A stretch of 64,000 bases of DNA, taken from positions 1 to 64,000 of the forward strand of contig CAZIFG010000003.1 of assembly GCA_964539135.1 (NCBI GenBank), given 5' to 3'. A program made the position numbers and the translations under genes. Below the pieces are notes generated by a model. The model ran no database searches and was not told the DNA's origin. It saw nothing but the letters and a program-made list of their open reading frames with translations. This document shows, piece by piece, positions 44,024-52,935 of the stretch. This DNA comes from CAZIFG01 sp964539135 (GTDB taxonomy: Bacteria; Margulisbacteria; Marinamargulisbacteria; GCA-2716485; CAZIFG01). Position 1 is the stretch's first letter. Every line of letters starts with the position of its first letter.

Positions 44024-44175
44024 AGCACCACAAAAAGTTCCTGGGGATGAAGACGTTTAAAAAGATACCTTTTTATTTTACAAAAAGAATAGAATTACTA
44101 AATAATAAATTAAAATCCTTGCGTAAAAAATAGAGCGGTAATGAAATATGTATCACAATAAGAAGGAGATAAATA

Positions 44176-45169
44176 ATGGAAAATACGATTGATAATTTGA
44201 TTAACACATTTGAATCTCACGCTCATAGGGATGAAATGGGGGTACAGTTTTGGTATGCGCGTGAATTGAAAATGCTTTTAAAATATAGAAAATGGGAAAA
44301 TTTTAAAAGTGTGATAGAGAAAGCAAAAATAGTGTGTAAAAATTCGGGTTTTAATGTGGAAAGTCATTGGCTTCCTGACATCAGGAAGTCAATATCGGGC
44401 AAGGGTAAGGAAATAGAAGTCGAAGAGTATCAGCTAACACGTTATGACTGTTATTTAATTGCGCAAAATGGGGATTCACGTAAAAAAACTGTTGCGTTTG
44501 CTCAAACTTATTTTGCGGTGCAGACCCGCCGAAAAGAGCTAGAGGATCAGGCTTTAAAAGCATTATCCTCTGAGCAGAAACGAATGTTGCTTCGAAATGA
44601 ATTAAAACATGGGACTGTTGCGAAATGTCTACGTTTGGATCATATGCAAGGCATTCCGAGTCCGAAAGCCCTTATACGGTATAAATGAGGACTTGAGGAC
44701 AAGGATAACACAGCAGATGACCAAAATAGGCATTTCGCAACAGTCCCAACATCATAAAAAGTCATTGGCCGATGCCGCAAAATTAGCTGGAGTTATTTTG
44801 CCGCTTGAGTATGAAATTTTTCAAAATCATGGGTACAAAGGACTCTATAACGGCCTAGATAGACGTGGCATTCAGGCCAAAAAGGGGCTTTCCAAAGATC
44901 AAGACATTTTGGATTTTATGGGTAGCGAAGAGTTAGCTGCTAATTTGTTCCGTGCGACGCAGACAGAATCCAAAATAAATCGTGAAAAAATAAAGAGTAA
45001 AGGGAATGCGAATAAAGCCCATTTTGAAGTAGGGCAAAAGGTTCGCCAAACCATACAAGAGTTGGGCTGAACAATGCCTGAAAATCTCAGTAAAGAAGAG
45101 GATATCAAAAAGCTCGAGCGATGGGAGACGTCTCAGAAAAAAAGAGAGAGAAAAATAAAAAGTGAATAA
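44176..45169 (+). pseudogene. dinD: dinD (DNA-damage-inducible protein D) split by a MITE and a nonsense codon
   Basis: The N-terminal part has DinD landmarks: VQFWYARELKMLLKYRKWEN, VESHWLPDIRKSI, RYDCYLIAQNGDSRKK, AQTYFAVQTRRKELED. After residue 145 the frame runs into MITE copy H and stops at 44688. Removing the element and one 5-bp repeat (142 bases) restores NELKHHKKSLADAAKLAG in frame. The gene then continues to GAG-TTG-GGC-TGA at 45068, and the same frame resumes as TMPENLSKEEDIKKLE, the usual DinD tail, to TAA at 45169. So an original product of about 280 residues has lost function twice, unless the fragments act separately. DinD belongs to the LexA-controlled damage response in E. coli. 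Confidence 0.85.
44611..44747 (+). repeat. MITE-like repeat, copy H, inside dinD, duplication AACAT
   Basis: A 137-bp element with perfect ends GGGACTGTTGCGAAATG and CATTTCGCAACAGTCCC. AACAT occurs at 44606-44610 and 44748-44752. Because the interrupted gene is recognisable on both sides, this copy proves the element boundaries and the 5-bp target duplication. Confidence 0.97.
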
Positions 45170-45179
45170 AATGAAGCAT

Positions 45180-45210
45180 AAAAATGCCTGGCAAGAAGAG
45201 TGCCAGGCAT
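45180..45210 (-). terminator. Intrinsic terminator of the 535-residue protein gene
   Basis: Perfect 10-bp stem ATGCCTGGCA/TGCCAGGCAT around 7 bases. On the minus strand it is followed by a short T run, 14 bases after the stop at 45225. It may also stop readthrough from dinD. Confidence 0.75.
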
Positions 45211-45224
45211 TAGGCTAAAATAGT

Positions 45225-46832
45225 TTAGATAGCCGTCATACTGCCAGAAGAAACGCCTTTTGGATTAACAGACAGAATACCTTTAACACGGGACAAAAGA
45301 GACCTTTTCTTCTTAGAAGCTGACGTTGGGACTACCGCCGCGTCGCGTGTACCTTCTTCATCATTTATGATTTCCATCCGAGGGGAATGGCTATGGCCAG
45401 GAGGTGGGGAGGCACGAAATACACTGGGTCGTGAAGGCGCGCCGGATCCGGTTGCCTTCTGAGTGGGGTTAACCGCGGATCTGGGTTGTGCAACTTGAGA
45501 GGGAGGACCAAATAAAGAGAATATCCCACGATTTGCACCGGTTTCCTTTGGATTTGGAGTCGATCTCTTTACCCCGGGAACTACAGGCCGTTTCGTAGCA
45601 CCCTGTCTTGGAAGAACGGTATCAGTACGTTTTTTGCTACCGAATAGCGGCCAACGACGTCTCGGAACCGCTACAGGCAACGGAGTCAGTTCAGGCGCGA
45701 GAGACCCTCGTGTATTAGCGTGTTTTTCTGCAGACAGTGCCATCAAACGAGCCGACTTTTGGGGAGGTGTTTCGTAGGGAAGAACATTTGAATGTCTAGT
45801 AGCAAGAACGTGAGAATCTGCCTTCGATTCTTGGGAATCATCACTAACGGGAGTCATACTAAATTGAGCAGGACGCGCAGCAGTCTGTAAAGAAGTCATA
45901 GAGCTTGAAGTCGTGACAACGTTAGAGTTTGATTCTAAAGCGTTAAGGGTGCGTTTTGCAGAAAAACAAGCGTCATAGGAAGGCGCTGTGGAAGAACCTG
46001 CAACAACAGCAGAGGATGACCTAGGTTTCCCAAAGTGCTTAATTGAACTGGTGAGTTCACAGGCCTCAAAAGTACCATCGTCTTTTCGAATGATAAACGT
46101 ATCAAATTGGCTGTGTTGTCCATCTCTATTTGTGCAAATCGCGTTAGATCTGTCCCAACCTTCAACAGCGACGATTTGAAGGGGATGTGAGCCGCTTGCT
46201 AAGGCTTTTAATGCCTGAAGTTCAGTAACACGGGCTTTAAGTCGATTCCATGTTTCTAGAGAGCCTTTTTGGTGTCCCCCTGAACCATTTGCGCGTTTTG
46301 CAATACGCGCTTCTGTAGCGCGAATCATAGCAGCAAAGTCAACGGGGGGTACAGAAGTCGAAGGCGCCACTAGTGCTGAAACAGGCGTGGTACTAGGTGA
46401 TAGAGTAGGGCTGTGAGGGAGGGGGGCATCAATCGGAAGAGGCGGAACAGGGAGGGTATGTAAACCTCTAGAAGAAATCAAAGACAAGGGGGATGACGCA
46501 TCATCCAATCTAGGGGACCCCAATCTAGAACTCGCGCGACTCGATTCATCGCTGCTGTCTCCATCTCCGTCATCACGGGAAGAGAAAGAGCGAAGAGAAA
46601 CAGATCTCGTAGTCGCAGCTACAGGAAGAACATCATCCACGGAGGAAGCACCATCTTTCGATTCAGAAGATAAAAGTGAACCCCGAGGGGTACCGGAAAG
46701 GGATCTAGCTGTAGGTCTAGCTGTCATAGAGACACTGGTTGCATCTGTTCGCCGCGTCAGATCTCCAGTTTGCCTAGGGCTAGGAGGTTGAAACGGACCT
46801 GAAGTCGATGAACCAAGTTTACGTGTATCCAT
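45225..46832 (-). CDS. Serine/proline-rich accessory protein sharing a central domain with its neighbour
   Basis: A 535-residue protein. Both flanks are low-complexity (Ser, Thr, Pro, Arg; disordered-looking). A compact segment near 195-275 is conserved with the next gene downstream in coordinate order: TWNRLKARVTELQALKA, VEGWDRSNAICTNRDGQ, SQFDTFIIRKDDG, CELTSSIKHFGK. No known family or enzyme motif. AAGGAATTC precedes the start and an intrinsic terminator follows. The composition resembles secreted effectors of intracellular bacteria (inference). Confidence 0.55.
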   Translation of the reverse strand: MDTRKLGSSTSGPFQPPSPRQTGDLTRRTDATSVSMTARPTARSLSGTPRGSLLSSESKDGASSVDDVLPVAATTRSVSLRSFSSRDDGDGDSSDESSRASSRLGSPRLDDASSPLSLISSRGLHTLPVPPLPIDAPLPHSPTLSPSTTPVSALVAPSTSVPPVDFAAMIRATEARIAKRANGSGGHQKGSLETWNRLKARVTELQALKALASGSHPLQIVAVEGWDRSNAICTNRDGQHSQFDTFIIRKDDGTFEACELTSSIKHFGKPRSSSAVVAGSSTAPSYDACFSAKRTLNALESNSNVVTTSSSMTSLQTAARPAQFSMTPVSDDSQESKADSHVLATRHSNVLPYETPPQKSARLMALSAEKHANTRGSLAPELTPLPVAVPRRRWPLFGSKKRTDTVLPRQGATKRPVVPGVKRSTPNPKETGANRGIFSLFGPPSQVAQPRSAVNPTQKATGSGAPSRPSVFRASPPPGHSHSPRMEIINDEEGTRDAAVVPTSASKKKRSLLSRVKGILSVNPKGVSSGSMTAI

Positions 46833-46964
46833 AATTGAATTCCTTATATATTAAATATTTTTTGAGCGAAATTTTAAGATGAAAGTGGTTAAATGTCAAA
46901 ATAAAAAATATAAATAAAATATAATTTTTTTCATTAATATATCATTTTATCAAATACAGTATCG

Positions 46965-48719
46965 TCATTCTAAATGCAATTCTTGCATGGAATGAGGATG
47001 CGCATGATGATGATGATGATGATGCGAGAACAAGCGATGAAAACGCCCAATGGGTTTATGTTTCCAGTGGGGATCTTGCATATGAGCCTGTAAACGCAGC
47101 AGTTTATCGTAGTGTTTATGAAGCCGCGTTTCAACAATATGATGTTTAAAAAACTGCATACCTGTAAACACAGGGCTCAAAAACCCAGAGAGAGAGCCAA
47201 TAGAAGCAGCTAAAACCCCTATACGTGAAAGCCCACTCAAGATCGATAGCGTCATACTGCCCATGCCGCCGAGAATCATTTGGGAGAGACGTTGAAATCC
47301 GCCTGTTTTAAGGTGAAATTGATGTGCTTTATACGTGTGAGGAACAAGAATACTGTCCTGAGCGTTCAGTTGAACATACTCATGGGAGGACTTTGAAAAT
47401 CGATGCGCGCCATTAAAAATACGCCTGTACCAGACACAACTTTTTTCCATCGCTTGGATATCTGCCAATTGCTTATAATAAGCAGCCATCATCTGAATAG
47501 CGTCATCTAATTCCGATTTCAGGGCATTCAAATGATGCAGATTCGAATCTGTATGCGATGCAGATCTGAGGTGATCTTCAAGATGAGAACAGAGATGCTG
47601 AAGATGATGTGAAATATAGTGAGCATAAGGTGCCGGGTCATATTGCATTTTTAAACCGCCTGCAATCAGAGAGATGCCCAGACAAATAGCACCAGGAACA
47701 ATCCCTGCAAAAAATAAAGGGACGCTTAAACAGGCAGCTACTGTTTGAACTTTGATATAATCTTTACGATGAGAAGACAGTCCATTCATTTTTTGAAGCA
47801 TAAGGGTCAAATTTCCGCCAAAACGCGCCTGAAGATCGGACTGTAGCCTAGCGTCTCTACGCGTGTAGCTGAGAAAACTCGCCTTAACCCAAGAGCAAGT
47901 GTCGTAGCCCAACATCTTTTTAGGAAGGGCAAACACAAGATCTCGAACGCCTGACGCTAACAGTTCAGCCCCAAAATAAAGCTGTCTAAAAACGGGCATC
48001 AAGGTAATATAGCGATGTCTAAAGCTAAAAGAGGCATCCGAATGTGAGCGAGTGGCACTAAGGACAGGGGCCTTATGCTTATGATAAGGCGCATGACAAG
48101 AACAAGGTTGCGGCGCCAAAGAGGAAGAAGATGAGGCATGTGTCAGGATTTCAGGGGGATCGCTAGGGAGCGTGGACGGTGGCGTGAGCTCGTATTTGCC
48201 TTTGGATAGCGATAGGAAACCCGTCATATTGTGTTTGCTGCGAACAGCATGTGCAAAATCCTTTGGAGCGCGAGAATCGGCGTGGCAATGTTGTGACAAC
48301 AAGGGAGCGGGCTTAAGTGGCAATGCCTGAATTTCGGCAGAGGTGGCAGATCTCGTGACCTGAAAATGGGATTGTGTAGACGCGGCAGCAGTAGGGGTGA
48401 AATGTCGAATGGCACTTTTAAGTTCACCTGCATGAACATGGCCCTCCCGGTCTCGGTAAAAAAAAGTATCAAACTGACTCAGAGGGGACCGACTTGAGCG
48501 TATGGTATTCGCATGGTCCCAGCCCATACTCCCTAAAAGCGTAAAGCCCTGTTGGGTAAAATCGGCAGAGAGGGCCTCCAGTTCCAAGCAACGTAACCGA
48601 AGTCGAGCCCGACAAGTCTCAGAAATAGAGGACTGTTGAAGTCGAGATCGGGTACGATCCAAGGCATCGCGAAAGCTGACCTGAGGCCTGCTCAGGCTGA
48701 TTATTTTGCATAAAAACAT
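46965..48719 (-). CDS. Accessory membrane protein with paired hydrophobic hairpins and poly-His tail
   Basis: A 584-residue protein. Residues 20-110 carry the domain shared with the 45225-46832 gene (GSMGWDHANTIRSS, SQFDTFFYRDREG, GELKSAIRHFTP). A Cys/His patch CSCHAPYHKHK lies near 205. Two hydrophobic hairpins follow (about 320-355 and 480-530), a bilobed pattern as in membrane-inserting effectors. The C terminus contains HHHHHHHAHPH. GGAGAT precedes the ATG, and TATAAT lies upstream of that. It is 109 bases downstream of the metal-transport operon on the same strand, so metal binding by the His tail is a reasonable guess. Confidence 0.55.
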   Translation of the reverse strand: MFLCKIISLSRPQVSFRDALDRTRSRLQQSSISETCRARLRLRCLELEALSADFTQQGFTLLGSMGWDHANTIRSSRSPLSQFDTFFYRDREGHVHAGELKSAIRHFTPTAAASTQSHFQVTRSATSAEIQALPLKPAPLLSQHCHADSRAPKDFAHAVRSKHNMTGFLSLSKGKYELTPPSTLPSDPPEILTHASSSSSLAPQPCSCHAPYHKHKAPVLSATRSHSDASFSFRHRYITLMPVFRQLYFGAELLASGVRDLVFALPKKMLGYDTCSWVKASFLSYTRRDARLQSDLQARFGGNLTLMLQKMNGLSSHRKDYIKVQTVAACLSVPLFFAGIVPGAICLGISLIAGGLKMQYDPAPYAHYISHHLQHLCSHLEDHLRSASHTDSNLHHLNALKSELDDAIQMMAAYYKQLADIQAMEKSCVWYRRIFNGAHRFSKSSHEYVQLNAQDSILVPHTYKAHQFHLKTGGFQRLSQMILGGMGSMTLSILSGLSRIGVLAASIGSLSGFLSPVFTGMQFFKHHIVETRLHKHYDKLLRLQAHMQDPHWKHKPIGRFHRLFSHHHHHHHAHPHSMQELHLE

Positions 48720-48828
48720 ATAAAAATCTCCAAATTATAATTTAAACAAATACATATAAAAAAAAGACGCGCAGAGACATCCTAAAAAGGTAGGCCAATG
48801 GGGTATCAACGATTTAAAGACGCTTTAT

Positions 48829-49623
48829 CTAAAATACGCGATTTAATCCACGTTTAGCCTTCAAAAGAAACGCTAAAATGCTCAACACCCAAATGAGACA
48901 TAGTGCTAAAATGACACAAAAGCTAGGCGGAACATCCACAAAAAAGGACAGCCAAAGCCCGACCATAGAGGCAAAAATGCCAATAATCCAGGCAGAAATC
49001 AGCTGTTTTTTTAAGACAGATGTAAATAAAACCGTCGATAGAAGGGGCAAAACCAAAAAAGAAAAGACCATTAAAACCCCTGCAATTTTAACCGATGACG
49101 TCACAACCAAGCCAAAAAGCGCATAAAAGACAAAATCCCATAAGCGAGAAGACGCACTTAAAAATCGGGAGTGCGCAAAGTACAACCCTATTCCAATCGC
49201 CCCATATAAAAGCGCCGCAGTCATGACCTCAAACGGCTGAACAAAGAGCAAATGGCCGGCCATCATATTTTTAAGCTGATGACCCTCCATGCCTGTGGCA
49301 GAAATCAACCCAATAGAAAAGGCGGAGGCTGAAATGTACATGATCCCAATCACAGCTTCTTGATAATTCAGTTCCTTAAAGATCGGTTTAAGAAGCGTAA
49401 TAATCAAGGAAGCAATAAGTGTAAATCCAAAGCCCATCAGGAAGAGAAGCCCATAGGATTCTATGCCCAGCCAGTGTGCAACCAGATAGCCCAGCGCTGC
49501 CCATTGTGCCAATGCCAAATCTACAAAAAGAACCCCTCTTCGGAGCACAAAGGCGCCGAAGTAGACATGAATCCCTGTTAACAGAAGGCAGGCCACTAAT
49601 GGAAGGATCATAAACGACATCAT
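48829..49623 (-). CDS. znuB: Zinc/manganese ABC transporter permease (ZnuB-like)
   Basis: A 264-residue polytopic protein, about eight membrane segments, of the ABC-3 family: FGAFVLRRGVLFVDLALAQW near the start, AVIGIMYISASAFSIGLIS in the middle and MVFSFLVLPLLSTVLF near 190. It would import Zn2+ or Mn2+ across the inner membrane with the binding protein encoded just upstream, whose stop codon overlaps its start (ATGA). No ATPase gene (ZnuC) lies in this window. Confidence 0.88.
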   Translation of the reverse strand: MMSFMILPLVACLLLTGIHVYFGAFVLRRGVLFVDLALAQWAALGYLVAHWLGIESYGLLFLMGFGFTLIASLIITLLKPIFKELNYQEAVIGIMYISASAFSIGLISATGMEGHQLKNMMAGHLLFVQPFEVMTAALLYGAIGIGLYFAHSRFLSASSRLWDFVFYALFGLVVTSSVKIAGVLMVFSFLVLPLLSTVLFTSVLKKQLISAWIIGIFASMVGLWLSFFVDVPPSFCVILALCLIWVLSILAFLLKAKRGLNRVF

Positions 49624-50546
49624 CGTTTTTTAATTTCCTCTGCCAACGCATCAAAAAAGGAAAAATAAGTAGGCATTTTGGGACTGCTGACATTGGTGGG
49701 TAGCACAATAACCTTTCCATGGATTTGACGTGCAAAAGAGGCGCCAATCTCAAAATCATGATAGGGCTCCATAATGATAAGAGGTGGTTTTGGAGAGCGC
49801 GCGACTTGTTTGCGAAGGGCCATTAAATGAGGAACTGTAGGGGGAACCCCAGGCAGGGGTTCCAATTGCCCCACTGCATTTTGGCCAAATCGATGCAGAA
49901 AATAACGCCAGGTGCTGTGGTAAGTCATAATTTGATAGGTCTTAAGGCCTGTAAAAACAGGGGTCCACAGTTTCAGTTTTTCCGTGAGTTGAGTTGAAAA
50001 AATCGCGTAATTACGGTCATAAAGCGCTTTATTTTCAGGGGCCAATCGGGTCAGTAAATCACGGATATCGCTGGCAATGATAAACCCATTATGCGGATCT
50101 AACCAATAATGAGGGTTTCCATATTTATGAATATCGCCTTGCCGGCCATCGAGAGTGCCAGAAGGCACATCCAGTTTCGCAATATGAACGGAGGCGTCGT
50201 AATAGCCCCTTTGACCTGGAAAAAGAGCGGGATTTCTGGCCGTATGAATGAGATCATCTACCCAAGAATCTTGATCCATACCCAGACGCACAATGGCATC
50301 GGCATTACGAACACTGATGACCATAGAGGGTTTCGCAGAAATCTGATGAAGATCCGCACTGCCTTTGACAAGAGGTGTCACAGAAACGGTATTCCCCCCA
50401 ATAAAGGTCACGATAGACCCAAAATCTTCAGTCAAAGTGACAATGCGCAGTGGCTTAGCCTCTACATTAAACGCATTCAGTAAAAGACACCCCCCGCAAA
50501 CAGCAAAAAGAAAAAGACCTTTAACTTTATTGTAAAACATGTGCAT
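49620..50546 (-). CDS. znuA: Zinc/manganese ABC transporter substrate-binding protein (ZnuA-like)
   Basis: About 308 residues. I use the ATG at 50546 within a frame open from 50567, as it lies closest to a signal peptide (YNKVKGLFLFAVCGGCLLLN). Cluster A-I binding-protein features are histidines in GNPHYWLDPHNG, MTYHSTWRYFLHRFG and MEPYHDFEIGASFARQI, which typically coordinate the metal. There is no lipobox with certainty, but the CGGC near the signal end could be one. It overlaps the 3' end of the upstream outer-membrane gene and the 5' end of znuB, so it lies within one operon. Confidence 0.88.
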   Translation of the reverse strand: MHMFYNKVKGLFLFAVCGGCLLLNAFNVEAKPLRIVTLTEDFGSIVTFIGGNTVSVTPLVKGSADLHQISAKPSMVISVRNADAIVRLGMDQDSWVDDLIHTARNPALFPGQRGYYDASVHIAKLDVPSGTLDGRQGDIHKYGNPHYWLDPHNGFIIASDIRDLLTRLAPENKALYDRNYAIFSTQLTEKLKLWTPVFTGLKTYQIMTYHSTWRYFLHRFGQNAVGQLEPLPGVPPTVPHLMALRKQVARSPKPPLIIMEPYHDFEIGASFARQIHGKVIVLPTNVSSPKMPTYFSFFDALAEEIKKR

Positions 50547-51636
50547 GAGGTCCCATTCCAAATACAAATTGCGCTAAAATGACACTGTCTTGAGAGCGAT
50601 TTCCAAAGGAATATTGCAGGCGAAATTTAGAGGTTTCGGTGAGTTTTTTACTCGCGATAAAACTCCATTGAGACTGAGCAACATCTGAAGAAGAAGGCGT
50701 TTCTGCCTCGTCTGCAAGTCGTTCGGGGTGCAAGCCTAAAAAGGCATATCGAACCCCAAATTCTGTTGTTTTAGAGGGCGCAATAAGGGCAGATACAAAA
50801 CCGCCAGTGTGTGCCAGAGCGTCAGGTCCGTAAGTGGCATGATACAATTCTGTGCGTAAAAAATAAAAATCACGACCCTTTTTTTTGCCTGTTAGTGTCA
50901 AGTCTAATCCGTAAAGTGCAGCCAATTTGGAGACCAAAACAGGCTCTCCGTCATGGTCTACTTCCACCTTGGTTTGGCTCCCTAAATAGTTAAGGCCTGT
51001 TTCAAATTCCAGTGAAGATCCCAAGGGAACGCTATTCCAAAGGCGGGCAAATTGAGCGGCATCAGCATAAGGAATAGAGTCAGACGTTTCAGAATGAGGC
51101 ACTTGAACATACCCGGCGTCCAATTGAGAAAAGAAAGGCAAGGGCAGTAAATATTGAAAGCTCAGTCCTTCCCCAGCAAGTCCATGCTGCCCGCCTAAAA
51201 AATATTGGGTTGAAAAAGAACGATTGATAAAGCGAGATTGTTCGGGATGCAAGGGGTTTTCTTTGCCAAAGGCAATGAGTTTTTTACCCACAATGGCGCC
51301 AAGGCCCAGGTTTGAAAGGTAATTGGGGGCAAAGGTATTCCCGATATTAAAAAAGGTCACATAACCTTCTTCAAGCTCCAGATGGCTTTCATGACCTTCT
51401 TTATGAATCGACGAAAAGACATCCACTTTAACACCCGGGTAAAGATAGCTCTGAAAGGCAAATTCAAGTTCTTGAACATCAAAGGCTTTTTTGGTCTGGC
51501 TATGCTCTCCCACAAAGTTACCAATAACAGAAATATTGGGTAAGTCTGTCGCCAATTTTTGTGGCGCGGCTTGGGCTAAAACCAAGGATGGAAATACGAA
51601 AAAAAGTAAATACAAAAAAATAGATTTTTTAAACAT
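50527..51636 (-). CDS. Predicted outer-membrane beta-barrel of the zinc operon
   Basis: A 369-residue protein with signal peptide (MFKKSIFLYLLFFVFPSLVLA) and alternating amphipathic strands to the C terminus (ILAQFVFGMGPHAHVLQ). Histidines are frequent (SSIHKEGHESHLE, FLGGQHGLAGEG). It resembles barrels that accompany zinc uptake loci. It starts the overlapping gene chain with znuA and znuB, so it probably lets metal or a metal complex across the outer membrane (inference). AGGAGA precedes the start. Confidence 0.65.
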   Translation of the reverse strand: MFKKSIFLYLLFFVFPSLVLAQAAPQKLATDLPNISVIGNFVGEHSQTKKAFDVQELEFAFQSYLYPGVKVDVFSSIHKEGHESHLELEEGYVTFFNIGNTFAPNYLSNLGLGAIVGKKLIAFGKENPLHPEQSRFINRSFSTQYFLGGQHGLAGEGLSFQYLLPLPFFSQLDAGYVQVPHSETSDSIPYADAAQFARLWNSVPLGSSLEFETGLNYLGSQTKVEVDHDGEPVLVSKLAALYGLDLTLTGKKKGRDFYFLRTELYHATYGPDALAHTGGFVSALIAPSKTTEFGVRYAFLGLHPERLADEAETPSSSDVAQSQWSFIASKKLTETSKFRLQYSFGNRSQDSVILAQFVFGMGPHAHVLQ

Positions 51637-51674
51637 TAAAGTCTCCTGTTAGTGTAAATAAAGAGCGGAACTAT

Positions 51675-51980
51675 TTAAACAAACAGAGGCGGGGATTTAT
51701 TGTGGGTATGAAAGGAGGAAGAGGCGCATAAGCGAACCATAAAGACCGACAAAACGGCAATGGGAATGAGTAAAAATGCAGCCAAAACAGGTTGAAGTGT
51801 AGGCGTATGGGGGATTAAAAGACCAAAGTCGCAGACCGCGCAATGTCCAGAAGAGAGGGTTCCTGCATTTTCTTTTAAAAAGGGGGCGTGAAGATGCGCA
51901 AGAGACAGGGTAAAGCCTACTTGAAAACAAGCAATAACGGCAATGACAAGAAAGTAGCGACGCAAATATTTTCCAATCAT
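51675..51980 (-). CDS. Small membrane protein with His/Cys motif, zinc operon
   Basis: A 101-residue protein with two hydrophobic segments (about 8-28 and 62-85) and, between them, LAHLHAPF and GHCAVCDFG, which could bind a metal. It resembles DUF2946-like small proteins found beside metal transport genes. It is 38 bases upstream of the barrel gene on the same strand. Confidence 0.6.
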   Translation of the reverse strand: MIGKYLRRYFLVIAVIACFQVGFTLSLAHLHAPFLKENAGTLSSGHCAVCDFGLLIPHTPTLQPVLAAFLLIPIAVLSVFMVRLCASSSFHTHNKSPPLFV

Positions 51981-52024
51981 ATCGATGATAGGGTATCAGA
52001 TACGCTCAAAAAAAACCATAGATC

Positions 52025-52068
52025 AAAAAAAGAGGCTTCTCAACAGCTCCTTAAAAGGAAGAAGCCCC
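52025..52068 (-). terminator. Intrinsic terminator at the end of ppa
   Basis: On the minus strand GGGGCTTCT (inside the last ppa codons) pairs with AGAAGCCTC, followed by seven T residues. It separates ppa from the zinc operon. Confidence 0.75.
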
Positions 52069-52605
52069 TGGCCCGTTAAATTTTTGAGTATAGTCTACGA
52101 TACTTTTTTCAACTACTTTAATGGCGTCCAATCGGCCTCTAAAGTCATTCACCACAACCGTTTTGTTTTCTAATTTCTTATAATCTTCAAAGAAATTACG
52201 CATTTCACGCAGATGATGTTGGGGTAAATCGCTGATGTCCGAAATATGATTCACACTCATATCATTAGCCGCAACGGCAATGATTTTATCATCCATTTCG
52301 CCGCCATCGATCATACTCATGACGCCAATGACCCGAGATTCCACCAAGCACATAGGGACAATTTCAATTTGAGAAATCACCAAAATATCTAAAGGATCGC
52401 CATCATCGCAGTAGGTGCGCGGAATAAATCCATAATTGGCGGGATAATAAATCGACGCAAACAAAACCCGATCCAGCATAATCAGACCAGAATCTTTATC
52501 CAATTCATATTTAGCGCGAGAGTTTTTCGGAATTTCGACAATCCCATTCACAATTTCAGGGGCATTTTTACCAATACTAACGTCGTGCCAAGGATGATTG
52601 TTCAT
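52051..52605 (-). CDS. ppa: Inorganic pyrophosphatase
   Basis: A 184-residue family I soluble pyrophosphatase, the enzyme that drives biosynthesis by hydrolysing PPi. Active-site residues appear in EIPKNSRAKYELDK, YGFIPRTYCDDGDPLDILV and DDKIIAVAANDMSV. Length is typical. MITE copy I lies 20 bases upstream of the start, close to the TATAAA box at about 52610. Confidence 0.96.
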   Translation of the reverse strand: MNNHPWHDVSIGKNAPEIVNGIVEIPKNSRAKYELDKDSGLIMLDRVLFASIYYPANYGFIPRTYCDDGDPLDILVISQIEIVPMCLVESRVIGVMSMIDGGEMDDKIIAVAANDMSVNHISDISDLPQHHLREMRNFFEDYKKLENKTVVVNDFRGRLDAIKVVEKSIVDYTQKFNGPGASSF

Positions 52606-52625
52606 ATCAAGCTCACTTTATAGAT

Positions 52626-52762
52626 GGGACTGTTGTGAAACGCCTATTTTGGCCATCTGCTGTGTTATCCTCGTCCTCAAGTCCTCATTTATGATTAATA
52701 AGGGCTTTCAGACCCGGAATGCCTTGCATATAATCCAAACATAGGCATTTCGCAACAGTCCC
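52626..52762 (-). repeat. MITE-like repeat, copy I, duplication TAGAT
   Basis: A 137-bp element in reverse orientation with ends GGGACTGTTGTGAAACGCC and GGCATTTCGCAACAGTCCC. TAGAT occurs at 52621-52625 and 52763-52767. It is inserted immediately upstream of the ppa -10 region. From 52768 to 52935 there is an AT-rich leader for the next gene with TATAAT at 52864-52869. Confidence 0.95.
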
Positions 52763-52935
52763 TAGATTTAAATTTAAGAATGTCATGGTACCAATAAATG
52801 GGATATCTCGCAACGGGGTGGCTATAAAAGATAAAAAAAGTGTGGGCGTAAAATAAAAAATAATATAATATGAGAGCGATTTAAATATGTAAGATTTTTT
52901 TTGAAATTATTTTTTATAAAAAGAAAGGTTAAGCA

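Noticed and set aside
45068..45070. UGA read as glycine (alternative code as in Gracilibacteria) because dinD has TGA where Gly is expected
   Set aside because: Several well-defined genes in the window end at TGA with ATGA overlaps (rnc, the GNAT gene) or as the terminal codon (prfB), and no other conserved Gly position is TGA. A point mutation in a pseudogene explains it.
44609..45070. A separate intact 153-residue protein beginning inside the MITE
   Set aside because: Its first 45 residues are element sequence; the rest is the second half of dinD.
46990..47030. Microsatellite or CRISPR-like repeat of ATG/GAT triplets
   Set aside because: It is the poly-histidine codon run of the 46965-48719 protein on the minus strand.
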